Shown here: in pieces, positions 40,502 to 49,054 of the stretch
Position numbering within the stretch: the first letter of the stretch is position 1
Layout of the letters: each line of letters starts with the position of its first letter
DNA from: Rhodovulum sp.
GTDB taxonomy: Bacteria > Pseudomonadota > Alphaproteobacteria > Rhodobacterales > Rhodobacteraceae
Direction of reading: 5' to 3'
Assembly: GCA_020637615.1 (NCBI GenBank)
Contig: JACKKC010000004.1
Coordinates: forward strand, 68,909 to 132,908
Length of the DNA: 64,000 nucleotides
Notes under the pieces: model-generated
Seen by the model: the letters and a program-made list of their open reading frames with translations, nothing else
Told to the model about the DNA's origin: nothing
Database searches by the model: none
Program-made: the position numbers and the translations under genes

Positions 40502-40531
40502 CGCAGCGTCCGGAGGCCGCCGGGCGCTGCG
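40502..40531. terminator. possible bidirectional hairpin between dcd and the protease-nuclease gene
   Basis: CGCAGCG (40502-40508) pairs with CGCTGCG (40525-40531) around an inner CCGG/CCGG. It sits between convergent genes. There is no T tract on either side, so this is a weak call. Confidence 0.35.
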
Positions 40532-40539
40532 TCACCGGC

Positions 40540-42735
40540 CTATCGCCAAGTCCCGACCACGTCGCGCAGACTCAGGATTCGGACCATGGCCCCGCCGCCG
40601 AGCCCTTCCCTCAGCCCGCACGCCGGCAAGGCATCGGCCCCGCGAAGCCCGCCGAAGTCTAGCCCGGTCCGCCGCTCTAGGTCGGCGATGCTAACCTGGA
40701 ACATGGCGAAGCGGCCCGGCCCGAAGGCCTCGGCGGGCAGGTTCCGCAGCAGCTCCTCCTGCCCCACAACGAAGGCGAAGGCCCTGAGCCTCCCCTCGCG
40801 ACCGACCACCGACACCAGTTTCCAGAAGGCCCGGGGAACCGCCAGTCCCCGGTGCAGTGGATCCCCGTCGCTGAAGATCGGTCCGTTGAACACGTTGACC
40901 GACTGCCGCTCGCGGCTCGCCTCGTCCATTACCTGGTTTTCGAGCAGGCCCCAGAGCGACAGCTCCGGGTTCTGCCCACTCTGGTTGAACACGAAGTGCT
41001 GCGGCGCGATGTTGGTCCAGTGGAAGGTGTCGTCGCTCGCGCGCCGCGCCTCCTCCGGGCTGCTGCCCCAGCCGCCGTCGGCGCGGCGGAACAGGTGCCC
41101 GCGATCCAGGTCGTTCTCCGAGTAGAACTCGTTGCCCGCCTGAAGCGACTCGTGCAACCGCGGATCGAAGCCCCAGGGATCCCTCCGCGGGGCATTGAAC
41201 GGCGCGTCGATCCGCAGGTTGCCGGCCGAGACGAAGGCAAGCCGCCGTCGGCGGTTCATCAACACGCTGTAGTGGTCGTAGCGGAACTCGGTCTCCTGCG
41301 ACCCGGCCACCGTCGCGAGATCGGCGGCGATCGCCGCCGTGGCCATCGGCATCTCGACCCGGACCCCGAGGAAGTCGCGATTGAAGCCCTTGCGGTCGTA
41401 ATAGTCGGCGGCCGTCCGCTCCAGCCGCGCCGCTTCCGTGGCCGTCGCCGCCGCGGCGGCGCCCGATGTGTCGACGGAGACAGTGATGGTCAGCGGCAAC
41501 GTCACCGACACCGCCTGCCCGGCCGGCGGTGCCGACGCATTGGCATCGGCCGCAGGCCTAGGGTCAAGGCTCCGCGGCGCGGGCGGTACGGCAGCCTCGC
41601 CCGGTCGCCCCGGGTCGCGCCGGGCAGGCACGAACACACCGTACTCGGCGGCGTCCTTTCCGACCCTAATGACCTCCCCGAGCAGGTCGGTCGCCGAGCC
41701 GGTGGCCTCCGCGTGCATCTCGCCAATCCTCCTGACCAGGCTCGACACGCGGATCCCTTCGTTGGCGATCCACTTCACACGCTCCATGTGCGGGTCGCGC
41801 GCCTGATCCCAGACATTCCCGTCCACGTCCATCCATTCGCCGCGGTCATTGGAGTCCGGCACGCCGGAATGGTGGAGCGCCACCACTTCCCAGGCGTCGC
41901 TGAACACTGGCGAGCCCGACGAGCCTGGCTTGGTGTCGCCGGTGTACTGGGCCACGGTCCCCAGTGCCTCAGGCAGAAGACTGAGCGTGCTTTCCCGGAA
42001 GATCAGCTGCTTCCGCTCGCCCGCGGGATGCTGGATGATGTTGACCGGCTGACCCAGCCGGATCTTGCCCTGGTCGCCGACAAGCGGCAGGAACCCAAAC
42101 TCGGAGAGACTGCTCGCGTCGTCGCCCTGCGCCTCCACCGCCACCAGGGTAAAGTCGAGGTCCGGATCGGTCACAAATAACCGGTCCGGATTGAGGTGGA
42201 AAGCCACTGGCGCGATCTCCCGGTCAATGAGATCGACTTCGTAGCGGAACTGCACGCGGGTAAGGGCGGCCTCGTCACTGTCCGGCAGGACGTGGTTGTT
42301 GGTTATCAGCACCCCGGGCGCAACCAGGAACCCGGTGCCGAACGACCGCGGCGCCGCAATCCGGCCCACCGACCGGATCACCACCGCGGCCCGGGCGACG
42401 AACATCACCGAAAGGTATTCCTCGGCCTCGCCGATCATGCGTTCGAGAAGGAACCCGAACGGCAGGCTGGCTTTGGCGCGCACCGCCTCGCGGGGGTCCC
42501 GCACCGCCTCGCGCAGGTCCTGGGTCATCCCCGCACCGCCATCCGCGACGTTGCGGACATTCTTGAGCAGGCGCTCGGCGTATTTCTCGACCCGATCGGG
42601 TCGTTCCGCTTCGAGTGAATTCCCGCTTCTAATCTTCTTGTCTGCCTGAGCGCGTTCCCTCGTCGTGCGTTTCCAAGCATCGAGGGCTCTTTGTACGCGC
42701 TCAACATCATATCCTGCAGGACGGTCGAGAGGCAT
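40540..42735 (-). CDS. trypsin-like serine protease fused to NUC1 (DRGH) nuclease
   Basis: A 731-residue cytoplasmic-looking fusion (no signal peptide). Residues 1-110 are charged and helical and could be an adaptor domain. Residues ~115-300 are a trypsin/V8-type protease with triad His148 (ITNNHVL), Asp194 (DLDFTLV) and Ser273 (GSSGSPV). Residues ~375-430 are a Pro/Ala-rich linker. Residues ~450-731 are a DNA/RNA non-specific endonuclease with the catalytic DRGH (His547) and the downstream Asn cluster in 'TNIAPQHFVFNQ' (Asn584). GGAGAG lies six bases before the ATG at 42735. A minus-strand extended -10 (TGGTACAAT, 42879-42871) would give a leader of about 130 bases. It stands alone, convergent with dcd. 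Both active sites look intact. Such fusions suggest a nuclease released or activated by self-cleavage, possibly for defence or programmed death; this is inference. Confidence 0.9.
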   Translation of the reverse strand: MPLDRPAGYDVERVQRALDAWKRTTRERAQADKKIRSGNSLEAERPDRVEKYAERLLKNVRNVADGGAGMTQDLREAVRDPREAVRAKASLPFGFLLERMIGEAEEYLSVMFVARAAVVIRSVGRIAAPRSFGTGFLVAPGVLITNNHVLPDSDEAALTRVQFRYEVDLIDREIAPVAFHLNPDRLFVTDPDLDFTLVAVEAQGDDASSLSEFGFLPLVGDQGKIRLGQPVNIIQHPAGERKQLIFRESTLSLLPEALGTVAQYTGDTKPGSSGSPVFSDAWEVVALHHSGVPDSNDRGEWMDVDGNVWDQARDPHMERVKWIANEGIRVSSLVRRIGEMHAEATGSATDLLGEVIRVGKDAAEYGVFVPARRDPGRPGEAAVPPAPRSLDPRPAADANASAPPAGQAVSVTLPLTITVSVDTSGAAAAATATEAARLERTAADYYDRKGFNRDFLGVRVEMPMATAAIAADLATVAGSQETEFRYDHYSVLMNRRRRLAFVSAGNLRIDAPFNAPRRDPWGFDPRLHESLQAGNEFYSENDLDRGHLFRRADGGWGSSPEEARRASDDTFHWTNIAPQHFVFNQSGQNPELSLWGLLENQVMDEASRERQSVNVFNGPIFSDGDPLHRGLAVPRAFWKLVSVVGREGRLRAFAFVVGQEELLRNLPAEAFGPGRFAMFQVSIADLERRTGLDFGGLRGADALPACGLREGLGGGAMVRILSLRDVVGTWR

Positions 42736-42870
42736 GATCGGCTCTCCATGCTGTGCCGCTGATCCCCGGATCCCGGGCGACGGATGAAATGGACGTTGAA
42801 AATGCAACGGGAGGCAGGCCCGGCTGCGGGTGCGCCACTAATTCCGGCGCGCTTCGCGACCGACCGCAAT

Positions 42871-42879
42871 ATTGTACCA
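42871..42879 (-). promoter_or_regulatory. extended -10 promoter of the protease-nuclease gene
   Basis: Read on the minus strand, TGG-TACAAT is a good extended -10 element inside an AT-richer patch (42865-42900) of the otherwise GC-rich 262-base gap. No strong -35 accompanies it. It predicts a start near 42864. The gap holds no gene. Confidence 0.4.
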
Positions 42880-42997
42880 CAACCAAAGCGATTAGAGAAT
42901 GCCGCTGACGCCGGAATGCGGCCGACACTCCCGCAGCGATATCGTGGCTATCTCAGCCGGATACGCTTGGCCGCACGCGCGGAGACCGCGGCCGGCC

Positions 42998-43659
42998 TCA
43001 GATGAAGCCGCCCTGGTCGACCGCGGCCGCGTCCTCGTCGTCCTCGGTGAACTCGCCCGCGGGCGGCGCCGGCATCGCTTCAGGCCCCATCTTGTTGTCG
43101 AGCAGGCCGGCGGCGCGCAGCTCGGCGATGCCCGGCAGGTCGCGATCGGACTCGAGGCCGAAATGGTCGAGGAAGGCTGGCGTGACCACGAAGGTCATCA
43201 GCCGCCCCGGCGTCTGCCAGCGCCAGCCGAAGCCGGACCCAGCCGAGCTCGATCAGCAGGTCCGGTAATGCGCGGACCGAGACGCCGCGGATCTCCTCGA
43301 TCTCCGCCAGGTCACGGGCTGGTGATAGGCGACGATCGCCAGCGTCTCGATGGCCGCCCGGCTGAGCTTGCGGGTCTCCACCGCCTCGCGGGTCATCAGG
43401 AAGCCCAGGTCGGCGGCGGTGCGGAAGGCCCAGGCGTCGCCTGTGCGCACGAGCTGCACCCCGCGCCCGGCATAGCGCGCCCGGGCGCCGTCAGCGCCTC
43501 GCCCACGTCCGAACCCGCGGGCAGGCGCTCTGCGATCTCGCGGCCGGTCATCGGCTCGCGGCAGGCGAAGAGGATCGCCTCGACCATGCGCTCCTGCTCG
43601 GCGAGGTCGGGCACGGCGAAGGCCGGATCGGCGTAGAAGTCGCGGGTGGTCTCGTTCAT
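42998..43659 (-). pseudogene. scpB: scpB, interrupted by three frameshifts
   Basis: ScpB is the kleisin-associated partner of SMC-ScpA condensin. All parts of the protein are present in order but in different frames: N-terminus 'MNETTRDFYADPAFAVPDLAEQERMVEAILFACREPMTG', middle 'VQLVRTGDAWAFRTAADLGFLMTREAVETRKLSRAAIETLAIVAYHQPVT', then 'EIEEIRGVSV...LPDLLIELGW', and the C-terminus 'MTFVVTPAFLDHFGLESDRDLPGIAELRAAGLLD'. Shifts lie near 43491, 43310 and 43235 and are mostly single missing bases. The start overlaps the scpA stop (ATGA). Since nothing else is degraded and two neighbours show the same defect, sequence error is more likely than true decay. tatABC, which commonly follows scpB in Rhodobacterales, is absent. 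Confidence 0.85.
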
Positions 43660-44447
43660 GCTTGGTCCTCCCCGGAGCGCGCTCTGAGATAGATCGGCTG
43701 GAAGGCGGCTTCCTGGCGCAGGTCGAGCCGCCCGGCCTTGGCCAGCTCCAGCGCCGCGGCGAAGCTCGCCGCGGTCGCCGAGCGCCGCCGCTTGGGATCG
43801 GCGGCCCATTCGTCGGGCAGCCAGGCGGAAAGGCGTACCCAGTCGATCGCGGTGCCGATCAGCCCGCGCATCCGCTCCAGCGCCGCCTCCATGGTGTAGA
43901 CCGGCTCCCGCGCCAGATGCAGCGGTGTGAAATCCTCGCGGGTCTTGATCCGCGCATAGGCGCGCAGGAGGTCGAGCATGTCGGCGGTATGGACCACCTT
44001 CGTCTGCCGGGTGACCGCCTCGGTCTGGCCGCGCGCGAAGACGTCGCGGCCGAGCTGATCGCGCGCCATGAGCCGCGCCGCCGCCGCACGCATCGCCTCG
44101 AGCCGCTCGAGCTGGAAGGCCAGATGCGCCGCCAGCTCGTCGCCGGAGGGCCCCTCCTCCGCCGGATCCGGCGGCAACAGCAGGCGGGACTTGAGATAGG
44201 CGAGCCAGGCCGCCATCACCAGATAATCGGCGGCCAGCTCGATGCGCAGCCGCTTCGCCGCCTCGACGAAGTTCAGGTATTGCTCGGCCAGCCGCAGGAT
44301 CGAGATCCGCCGCAGATCGACGCGCTGCGAGCGCGCCAGCGTGAGCAGCAGGTCGAGCGGCCCCTCGTAGCCGTCGAGATCGACCACCAGCGCCTCGGCG
44401 GCGAGGCGCTCGACGGTGGCCTCGGCGTCGAAGAAATCCTCAGGCAC
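43656..44447 (-). CDS. scpA: segregation and condensation protein ScpA
   Basis: The kleisin subunit that bridges the SMC dimer. The 263-residue protein has 'LVVDLDGYEGPLDLLLTLARSQRVDLRRISILRLAEQYLNFV' and 'ELAADYLVMAAWLAYLKSRLLLP', the N-terminal SMC-neck-binding part, and a C-terminal winged helix. It starts with GTG 44447, inside the end of nagZ (eight-base overlap). It is intact, although both neighbours carry frameshifts. Confidence 0.95.
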   Translation of the reverse strand: MPEDFFDAEATVERLAAEALVVDLDGYEGPLDLLLTLARSQRVDLRRISILRLAEQYLNFVEAAKRLRIELAADYLVMAAWLAYLKSRLLLPPDPAEEGPSGDELAAHLAFQLERLEAMRAAAARLMARDQLGRDVFARGQTEAVTRQTKVVHTADMLDLLRAYARIKTREDFTPLHLAREPVYTMEAALERMRGLIGTAIDWVRLSAWLPDEWAADPKRRRSATAASFAAALELAKAGRLDLRQEAAFQPIYLRARSGEDQA

Positions 44448-45445
44448 CGGCCGCGCGCCCCCTCAACTCGACGAATTCGGCCTCGAGCGCCGCCGGATCC
44501 GCCTGACCCGCGGAGCCCCGCACCGCCTGCGCCCGCTCCGCCCGCGCCAGCGCCCTGCCCGCGAGTTCCGGCGCTCCGCGACCGCCGCCGCCTCAGCGGG
44601 GTCGCCGTTGCAATGGAGCACCAAGTCGCAGCCCGCCCCGATCGCCGCTTCGGCCCGCACCCCGAACGGTCCGCGCAGCGCCTTCATCGAGAGGTCGTCG
44701 GTCATCAGCAGCCCGTCGAAGCCGATGCCGCCCCGGATCCACCGCACCACGTCCGACGAGCGTGGCGGGACGCTCCGGGTCGAGTGCGGGATAGACCAGA
44801 TGCGCGCTCATTGCCGCGGGCAGATCGGCGAGCGCGCGGAACGGCGTGAAATCGACCGCCTCGAGATCCTCCAGCGTCGCCGGCACCCGCGGCAGGTCGA
44901 GATGGCTGTCCAGCGTCGCCCGCCCCTGGCCCGGGATATGCTTCATCACCGGCAGCACGCCGCCGGCGATCAGGCCATCGGCCACCGCGCGGCCGATCGC
45001 CGCCACCTCGGCCGCGTCGCCGCCGTAGCAGCGGTTGCGGATGACGGCATGGGTGTCGGGCTGCACCACGTCGAGCACCGGCGCGCAATTGACGTCGATG
45101 CCCACGGCGCGCAGCTCGGCCGCGATCATCCTGTAGCGCAGATACATCGCCCGCGCCCGCAGGTCGCGCCCAGGCAGGCGCGCGCATTCCTCGAGCGCCG
45201 GCGCCCATTCGCGCCAGTCCGGGCCGCGCATCCGCGCGACCCGCCCGCCTTCCTGGTCGATGAGCACCGGCGCATCGCGCCCCACTGCGTCGCAGATCGC
45301 CCGTCAGCCGCCGCAGCTGGCCGGGCCCCTCGATGTTGCGCGCGAAGAGGATGAAGCCCCAGGGCGCGGCCGAGGCGAAGAACCGCCGCTCGGCCGCGCC
45401 GAGATCCGGACCCTGGCAGCCGAGGATGACCGCGCGGGGCGCCAT
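44440..45445 (-). pseudogene. nagZ: nagZ, interrupted by three frameshifts
   Basis: Beta-N-acetylhexosaminidase of peptidoglycan recycling (glycoside hydrolase family 3). The pieces, in order, are 'MAPRAVILGCQGPDLGAAERRFFASAAPWGFILFARNIEGP', then 'VGRDAPVLIDQEGGRVARM...VMKHIPGQGRATLDSHLDLPRV', then 'GGIGFDGLLMTDDLSMKALRG', then 'ELAGRALARAERAQAVRG...EAEFVEL'. Frame changes lie near 45290, 44759 and 44577, each explainable by one missing base. The catalytic nucleophile region 'LLMTDDLSMKAL' is present. The intended stop is at 44440, overlapping scpA. Sequence error is the likelier cause. Confidence 0.85.
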
Positions 45446-46384
45446 CTACTGCAGCGTTACCGGGATGCAATCTATGCTGCGGGCCCGCAAGGCCTCACAC
45501 ATGACGCGGGTTTGCTCGGTATTCTCGAAGCCCGCGACCCGCAGCCGGTAGAACACCCGCGCATTCGAGGTCGTCCGTTCCACATAAAGGCTCTTCGATC
45601 CCTAGCAGGTCGCCATTCTTGGCGACGAGTTGCGCCCAGGCCTGCCGGGTGATCGCTTCGCTGTCATAGGCGCCGAGTTGCACCAGCCGCGAGCCCGGGC
45701 TGACGCTGCCGACCTCGCGCGCCTGCGCCACCCCCGGCGCCGGGACCGCCGTCGCGGCCTTCGGCTGCGCCTTGGGGGCCGCTGCCGGGGCCTTCGCGGT
45801 GGCGCGCACAAGGTTACTCGGCCGGCCGAGCGGCCGCATCGCGGACGTGGTGCCCTCGGGCAGCAGATCCGCCTCGACAGGCGCGTCCGCCTCAGCCGGC
45901 GCCGCCCCCAGGTCTGGCGCCAGACCGACCTCAAGCGCGGCGAGCACTTCCTGGGCCTCGGCCTCGGGCATGCGCAGATCCTCGCCCTCCGCTGCATCCG
46001 GCAGGCTCGCGGGGCCGCGACGACCAGTTCGCCCAGCGGCCCGTCCTCTTCCGCCAGAGCCGGCGGCGCAGGTTCCAAGGGCGTCCGTTCGCGCGGGACC
46101 GGCGCCGGCTGACCGGAGAGCACCGCATTGACCTCGAGGCCCTGATGCGCCGCCTGCAACCCGCCGGGATCCTCGGGCTGGAGCCGCGCCGGCCCCTCCA
46201 TCGCTCGGATGATTGGCACTTCGGTCGCGTCGCGGGTTCCGAGCCGGTAGGACCAGAGCGCCATCGCGCCGACCAGCCCGACAAAGACCGCGGCGCCGGC
46301 CATCCGGCGGATGCTCTGGGGGATCAGCCGGTCGCGGACGTCACCCGCAACAGACTCGTAGTCGTCGCTGTAGAGATCGCGCAT
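45446..46384 (-). pseudogene. SPOR-domain membrane protein gene, two frameshifts
   Basis: A cell-division-type protein with a cytoplasmic N-terminus, one membrane helix ('MAGAAVFVGLVGAMALWSY'), a periplasmic linker and a C-terminal SPOR domain that binds denuded glycan at the septum. The frame changes near 46012, within the linker, and near 45600, inside the SPOR domain. Restoring frame gives 'RLVQLGAYDSEAITRQAWAQL' followed by 'TTSNARVFYRLRVAGFENTEQTRVMCEALRARSIDCIPV' and a stop at 45446 directly before nagZ starts. It follows argS on the same strand. As for nagZ and scpB, sequence error is suspected. Confidence 0.82.
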
Positions 46385-46460
46385 GGGGTTCTTGCCTGTT
46401 TTGACACACTATACCTTGTATGTGCCGCTGCTCCAACCCCGAAATGTCTTAACGGATGCC

Positions 46461-48206
46461 TTAGCGCATCTCTTCCATCGGGGTGACCCCAAGAATACCA
46501 AGCCCTGCGGCGATGACAACCTGTGTCGCACGCACCAGCGCCAGACGCGCGCGGCTCGTCTCCGGCGCCTCATCGCGGATGAAGCGCAGCTCCGGATCCA
46601 GCTTGCCCTGGTGCTGAAGGGAATGGAAATCAGACGCGAGATCAAACAGGTAGAAGGCGATCCTGTGAGGCTCATGCGCCGCCGCCGCCGATTCGACCTG
46701 CCGCGGCCATTCCGCCGCCTTGCGGATCAGGCGCGATTCGCCCGGCGCGCCGAGGCCACCGAGATCCGCCGCGGCGAGCGCGGCGTCGCTCGTGTCGATA
46801 TCCGCCGCCGCGCCCCGCGCCAGCACCGATTGCGCCCGGGCATGGGCATATTGGACGTAGAAGACCGGATTATCCTTGGACTGCTCCAGCACCTTGTCGA
46901 AATCGAAGTCGAGCGGCGCGTCGTTCTTGCGCGTCAGCATCGCGAAGCGCGTCACGTCGGGGCCGACCTGCTGGACCACGTCGCGCAGGGTGACGAAGTT
47001 GCCGGCGCGCTTGGACATCTTGAAGGGCTCGCCACCCTTAAAGAGCCGGACCATCTGGCAGAGCTTGACGTCGAGCGGCACCTTGCCGTCCGAGAGCGCC
47101 GCCACCGCCGCCTTCATGCGCTTGACATAGCCGCCGTGGTCGGCCCCGAGCACGTCGATCAGCTCGTCGTAGCCGCGCTCGATCTTGTCGAAATGATAGG
47201 CGATGTCGGGCGCGAAATAGGTCCAGCCGCCGTCCGATTTCTTCACGGGCCGGTCGACGTCGTCGCCGTAAGCCGTTGACCGGAAAAGCGTCTGCTCGCG
47301 CGGCTCCCAATCCTCGGGCAGCTTGCCCTTGGGCGGCTCGAGCACGCCCTCGTAGATCAGCCCCCGCGCATCGAGCGCGGCCAGCGCCGCCTCGATGCGC
47401 CCGGTGCCGTAGAGCGAGCGCTCCGAGAAGAACCGGTCCATGGTCACCCCGAGCGAGGCCAGATCCTCGCGGATCAGCGCCAGCATCGCCTCGGTGGCGA
47501 AGTCGCGCACGTCCGGCAGCCATTCCTCGTGGTCCGTGCCGACGAGGCTCTCGCCATGCTTCTCGGCGAGCTCGGTACCGAGCGGAATCAGGTAGTCGCC
47601 TGGATAGGTCCCGTCGGGGAACTCCACCGCCCGCCCCAGCGCTTCGAGATAGCGCAGATGCACCGACCGCGCGAGCACGTCGACCTGCGCGCCGCCGTCG
47701 TTGATGTAGTATTCGCGGGTGACGTCGAACCCGGCGAAGTCGAGCAGCGAGGCCAGCGCATCGCCGAAGACCGCGTGGCGCACATGGCCCACATGCATCG
47801 GCCCGGTGGGATTGGCGGAGACGAACTCGACGTTGATCCGCCGCCCGCCGCCCGCGCCCGAGCGGCCGAAATCGCGCCCCGCCGCCAGGATCTCCGGCAC
47901 GGTGGCGAACCAGCGGCCCGGGTCGAGCCGCAGGTTGAGGAACCCCGGTCCCGCGACTTCGGCGGAGACCACCACCGGCGCCTCGGCGAGAATCCCGGCC
48001 AGGGCCTCGGCGATGGCGCGCGGCGACTTCTTCGCCGGCCGCGCCAGCACCATCGCCGCATTGGTCGCCATGTCGCCATGGGCCGGGTCGCGCGGCGGCT
48101 CGACGGTCACCGCCCCGAGATCGAGCCCGCCGGGCAGCGCATCCTCGGCCACGAGGCGCGCGATCGCCGCGTCGATCAGGGCCTTCATTTCAGCATAGAT
48201 ATCCAT
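46461..48206 (-). CDS. argS: arginyl-tRNA synthetase
   Basis: A 581-residue class I synthetase. The HIGH-type motif is in 'SANPTGPMHVGHVRHAVFGD' and the KMSKR motif in 'EPFKMSKRAGNFVTLRDV'. An N-terminal Arg-tRNA-synthetase additional domain precedes the catalytic core and the DALR anticodon-binding domain closes the protein. GGAGAGG lies upstream of the ATG at 48206. The frame continues further upstream but only as shadow of the opposite-strand gene. Confidence 0.97.
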   Translation of the reverse strand: MDIYAEMKALIDAAIARLVAEDALPGGLDLGAVTVEPPRDPAHGDMATNAAMVLARPAKKSPRAIAEALAGILAEAPVVVSAEVAGPGFLNLRLDPGRWFATVPEILAAGRDFGRSGAGGGRRINVEFVSANPTGPMHVGHVRHAVFGDALASLLDFAGFDVTREYYINDGGAQVDVLARSVHLRYLEALGRAVEFPDGTYPGDYLIPLGTELAEKHGESLVGTDHEEWLPDVRDFATEAMLALIREDLASLGVTMDRFFSERSLYGTGRIEAALAALDARGLIYEGVLEPPKGKLPEDWEPREQTLFRSTAYGDDVDRPVKKSDGGWTYFAPDIAYHFDKIERGYDELIDVLGADHGGYVKRMKAAVAALSDGKVPLDVKLCQMVRLFKGGEPFKMSKRAGNFVTLRDVVQQVGPDVTRFAMLTRKNDAPLDFDFDKVLEQSKDNPVFYVQYAHARAQSVLARGAAADIDTSDAALAAADLGGLGAPGESRLIRKAAEWPRQVESAAAAHEPHRIAFYLFDLASDFHSLQHQGKLDPELRFIRDEAPETSRARLALVRATQVVIAAGLGILGVTPMEEMR

Positions 48207-48332
48207 CGCCGGCCTCTCCGCCTGCAGCCTGCCCGCGGTTAGCACAGGCAATCCGCCGTCTCCACGGGCAAATTTCCTCCGCACCCCCGGATCCGGGATG
48301 CGCCACCGGTCCCGCCGCGCTAGCCTCGCGGG

Positions 48333-48734
48333 ATGCGACGGCTCCTGCTCCCCGCACTTCTCGCCCTTGCCGCCGCTTCCGGCCGGGCGGCCGAGATCCT
48401 GGACGCCGAGGCCTTCGAGCGCCTCGCCGAGGGCCGGACGCTGCATTTCACCGAAGGCGGCAGGCTCTATGGCTCGGAGCAGTTCCTGCCGGGCCACCGC
48501 AGCCTCTGGCGCTATGCCGGCGGGGCGAAATGCGCCGCGGGCAGCTGGCGCGGCGACGGCGAGGCGATCTGCTTCCGCTACGACGGGCGGCCCGAGGAGA
48601 TCTGCTGGCGCTTCACCCGCGAGGCGGACGGCGTTTTCGTCGAACTCCACGGCCGCGACGACGGGCGCCGCCTGCGCCTCGGAAGCACCGACACCCAGCC
48701 CCTCCCCTGTCCGCAGAATGGAGCGGGAACCTGA
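48333..48734 (+). CDS. small exported protein of unknown function
   Basis: A 133-residue protein with a signal peptide (MRRLLLPALLALAAASGRAAE) and a compact domain around 'FERLAEGRTLHFTEGGRLYGSEQFLPGHRSLWRYAGGAKCAAGSWR' and 'AICFRYDGRPEEICWRFTRE'. Three cysteines could form disulfides in the periplasm. I recognise the type from Rhodobacterales but know no function. It is divergent from argS. Confidence 0.75.
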   Translation: MRRLLLPALLALAAASGRAAEILDAEAFERLAEGRTLHFTEGGRLYGSEQFLPGHRSLWRYAGGAKCAAGSWRGDGEAICFRYDGRPEEICWRFTREADGVFVELHGRDDGRRLRLGSTDTQPLPCPQNGAGT

Positions 48735-49054
48735 GCCAATTGTCGGCCGCAATCAGGCCACCTCTCCGGAGCAGTTGAGCCACGATTGGCCCGGCACGCT
48801 TCTCCCCAAAGGCCTTCGCTCGCGCTCGCGTGGCGATCGAGGATGCGCTCCGGCGGGTGCTCGACGTCATTTTCGGCGATAATTGCGCGCGAAACCGCCC
48901 GGGCAGCGGCTCGGAAGATCTCACGACCCTTCGCCGTCTTTCCCGCGGCAAGAACCATCATCGACCGAATCCAATGGCCTGCACTGTCTCGTTGCGCCGC
49001 TTGACGCTGCCCGGCCCGGCCCGCAGATTGCCGGGAGCATTCGGAGGTGAGCCC
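48735..49054. other. 320-base gap upstream of the amidohydrolase gene
   Basis: I see no gene here. The frame of the amidohydrolase is open back to 48830, but the upstream residues do not resemble the family and a good ribosome-binding site sits only before 49055. A TTGACG at about 49001 could be part of a promoter, without a clear -10. Confidence 0.5.

Noticed and set aside
42998..46384. True pseudogenes of chromosome-segregation and division functions
   Set aside because: Every gene is complete apart from single-base shifts confined to one 2.8-kb stretch, and scpA within it is intact; error is more likely. They are still typed as pseudogenes because the given sequence does not encode full proteins.
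48830..49054. N-terminal extension of the M20 amidohydrolase
   Set aside because: The 75 extra residues do not resemble the family, and GGAGGTGA lies directly before the ATG at 49055.
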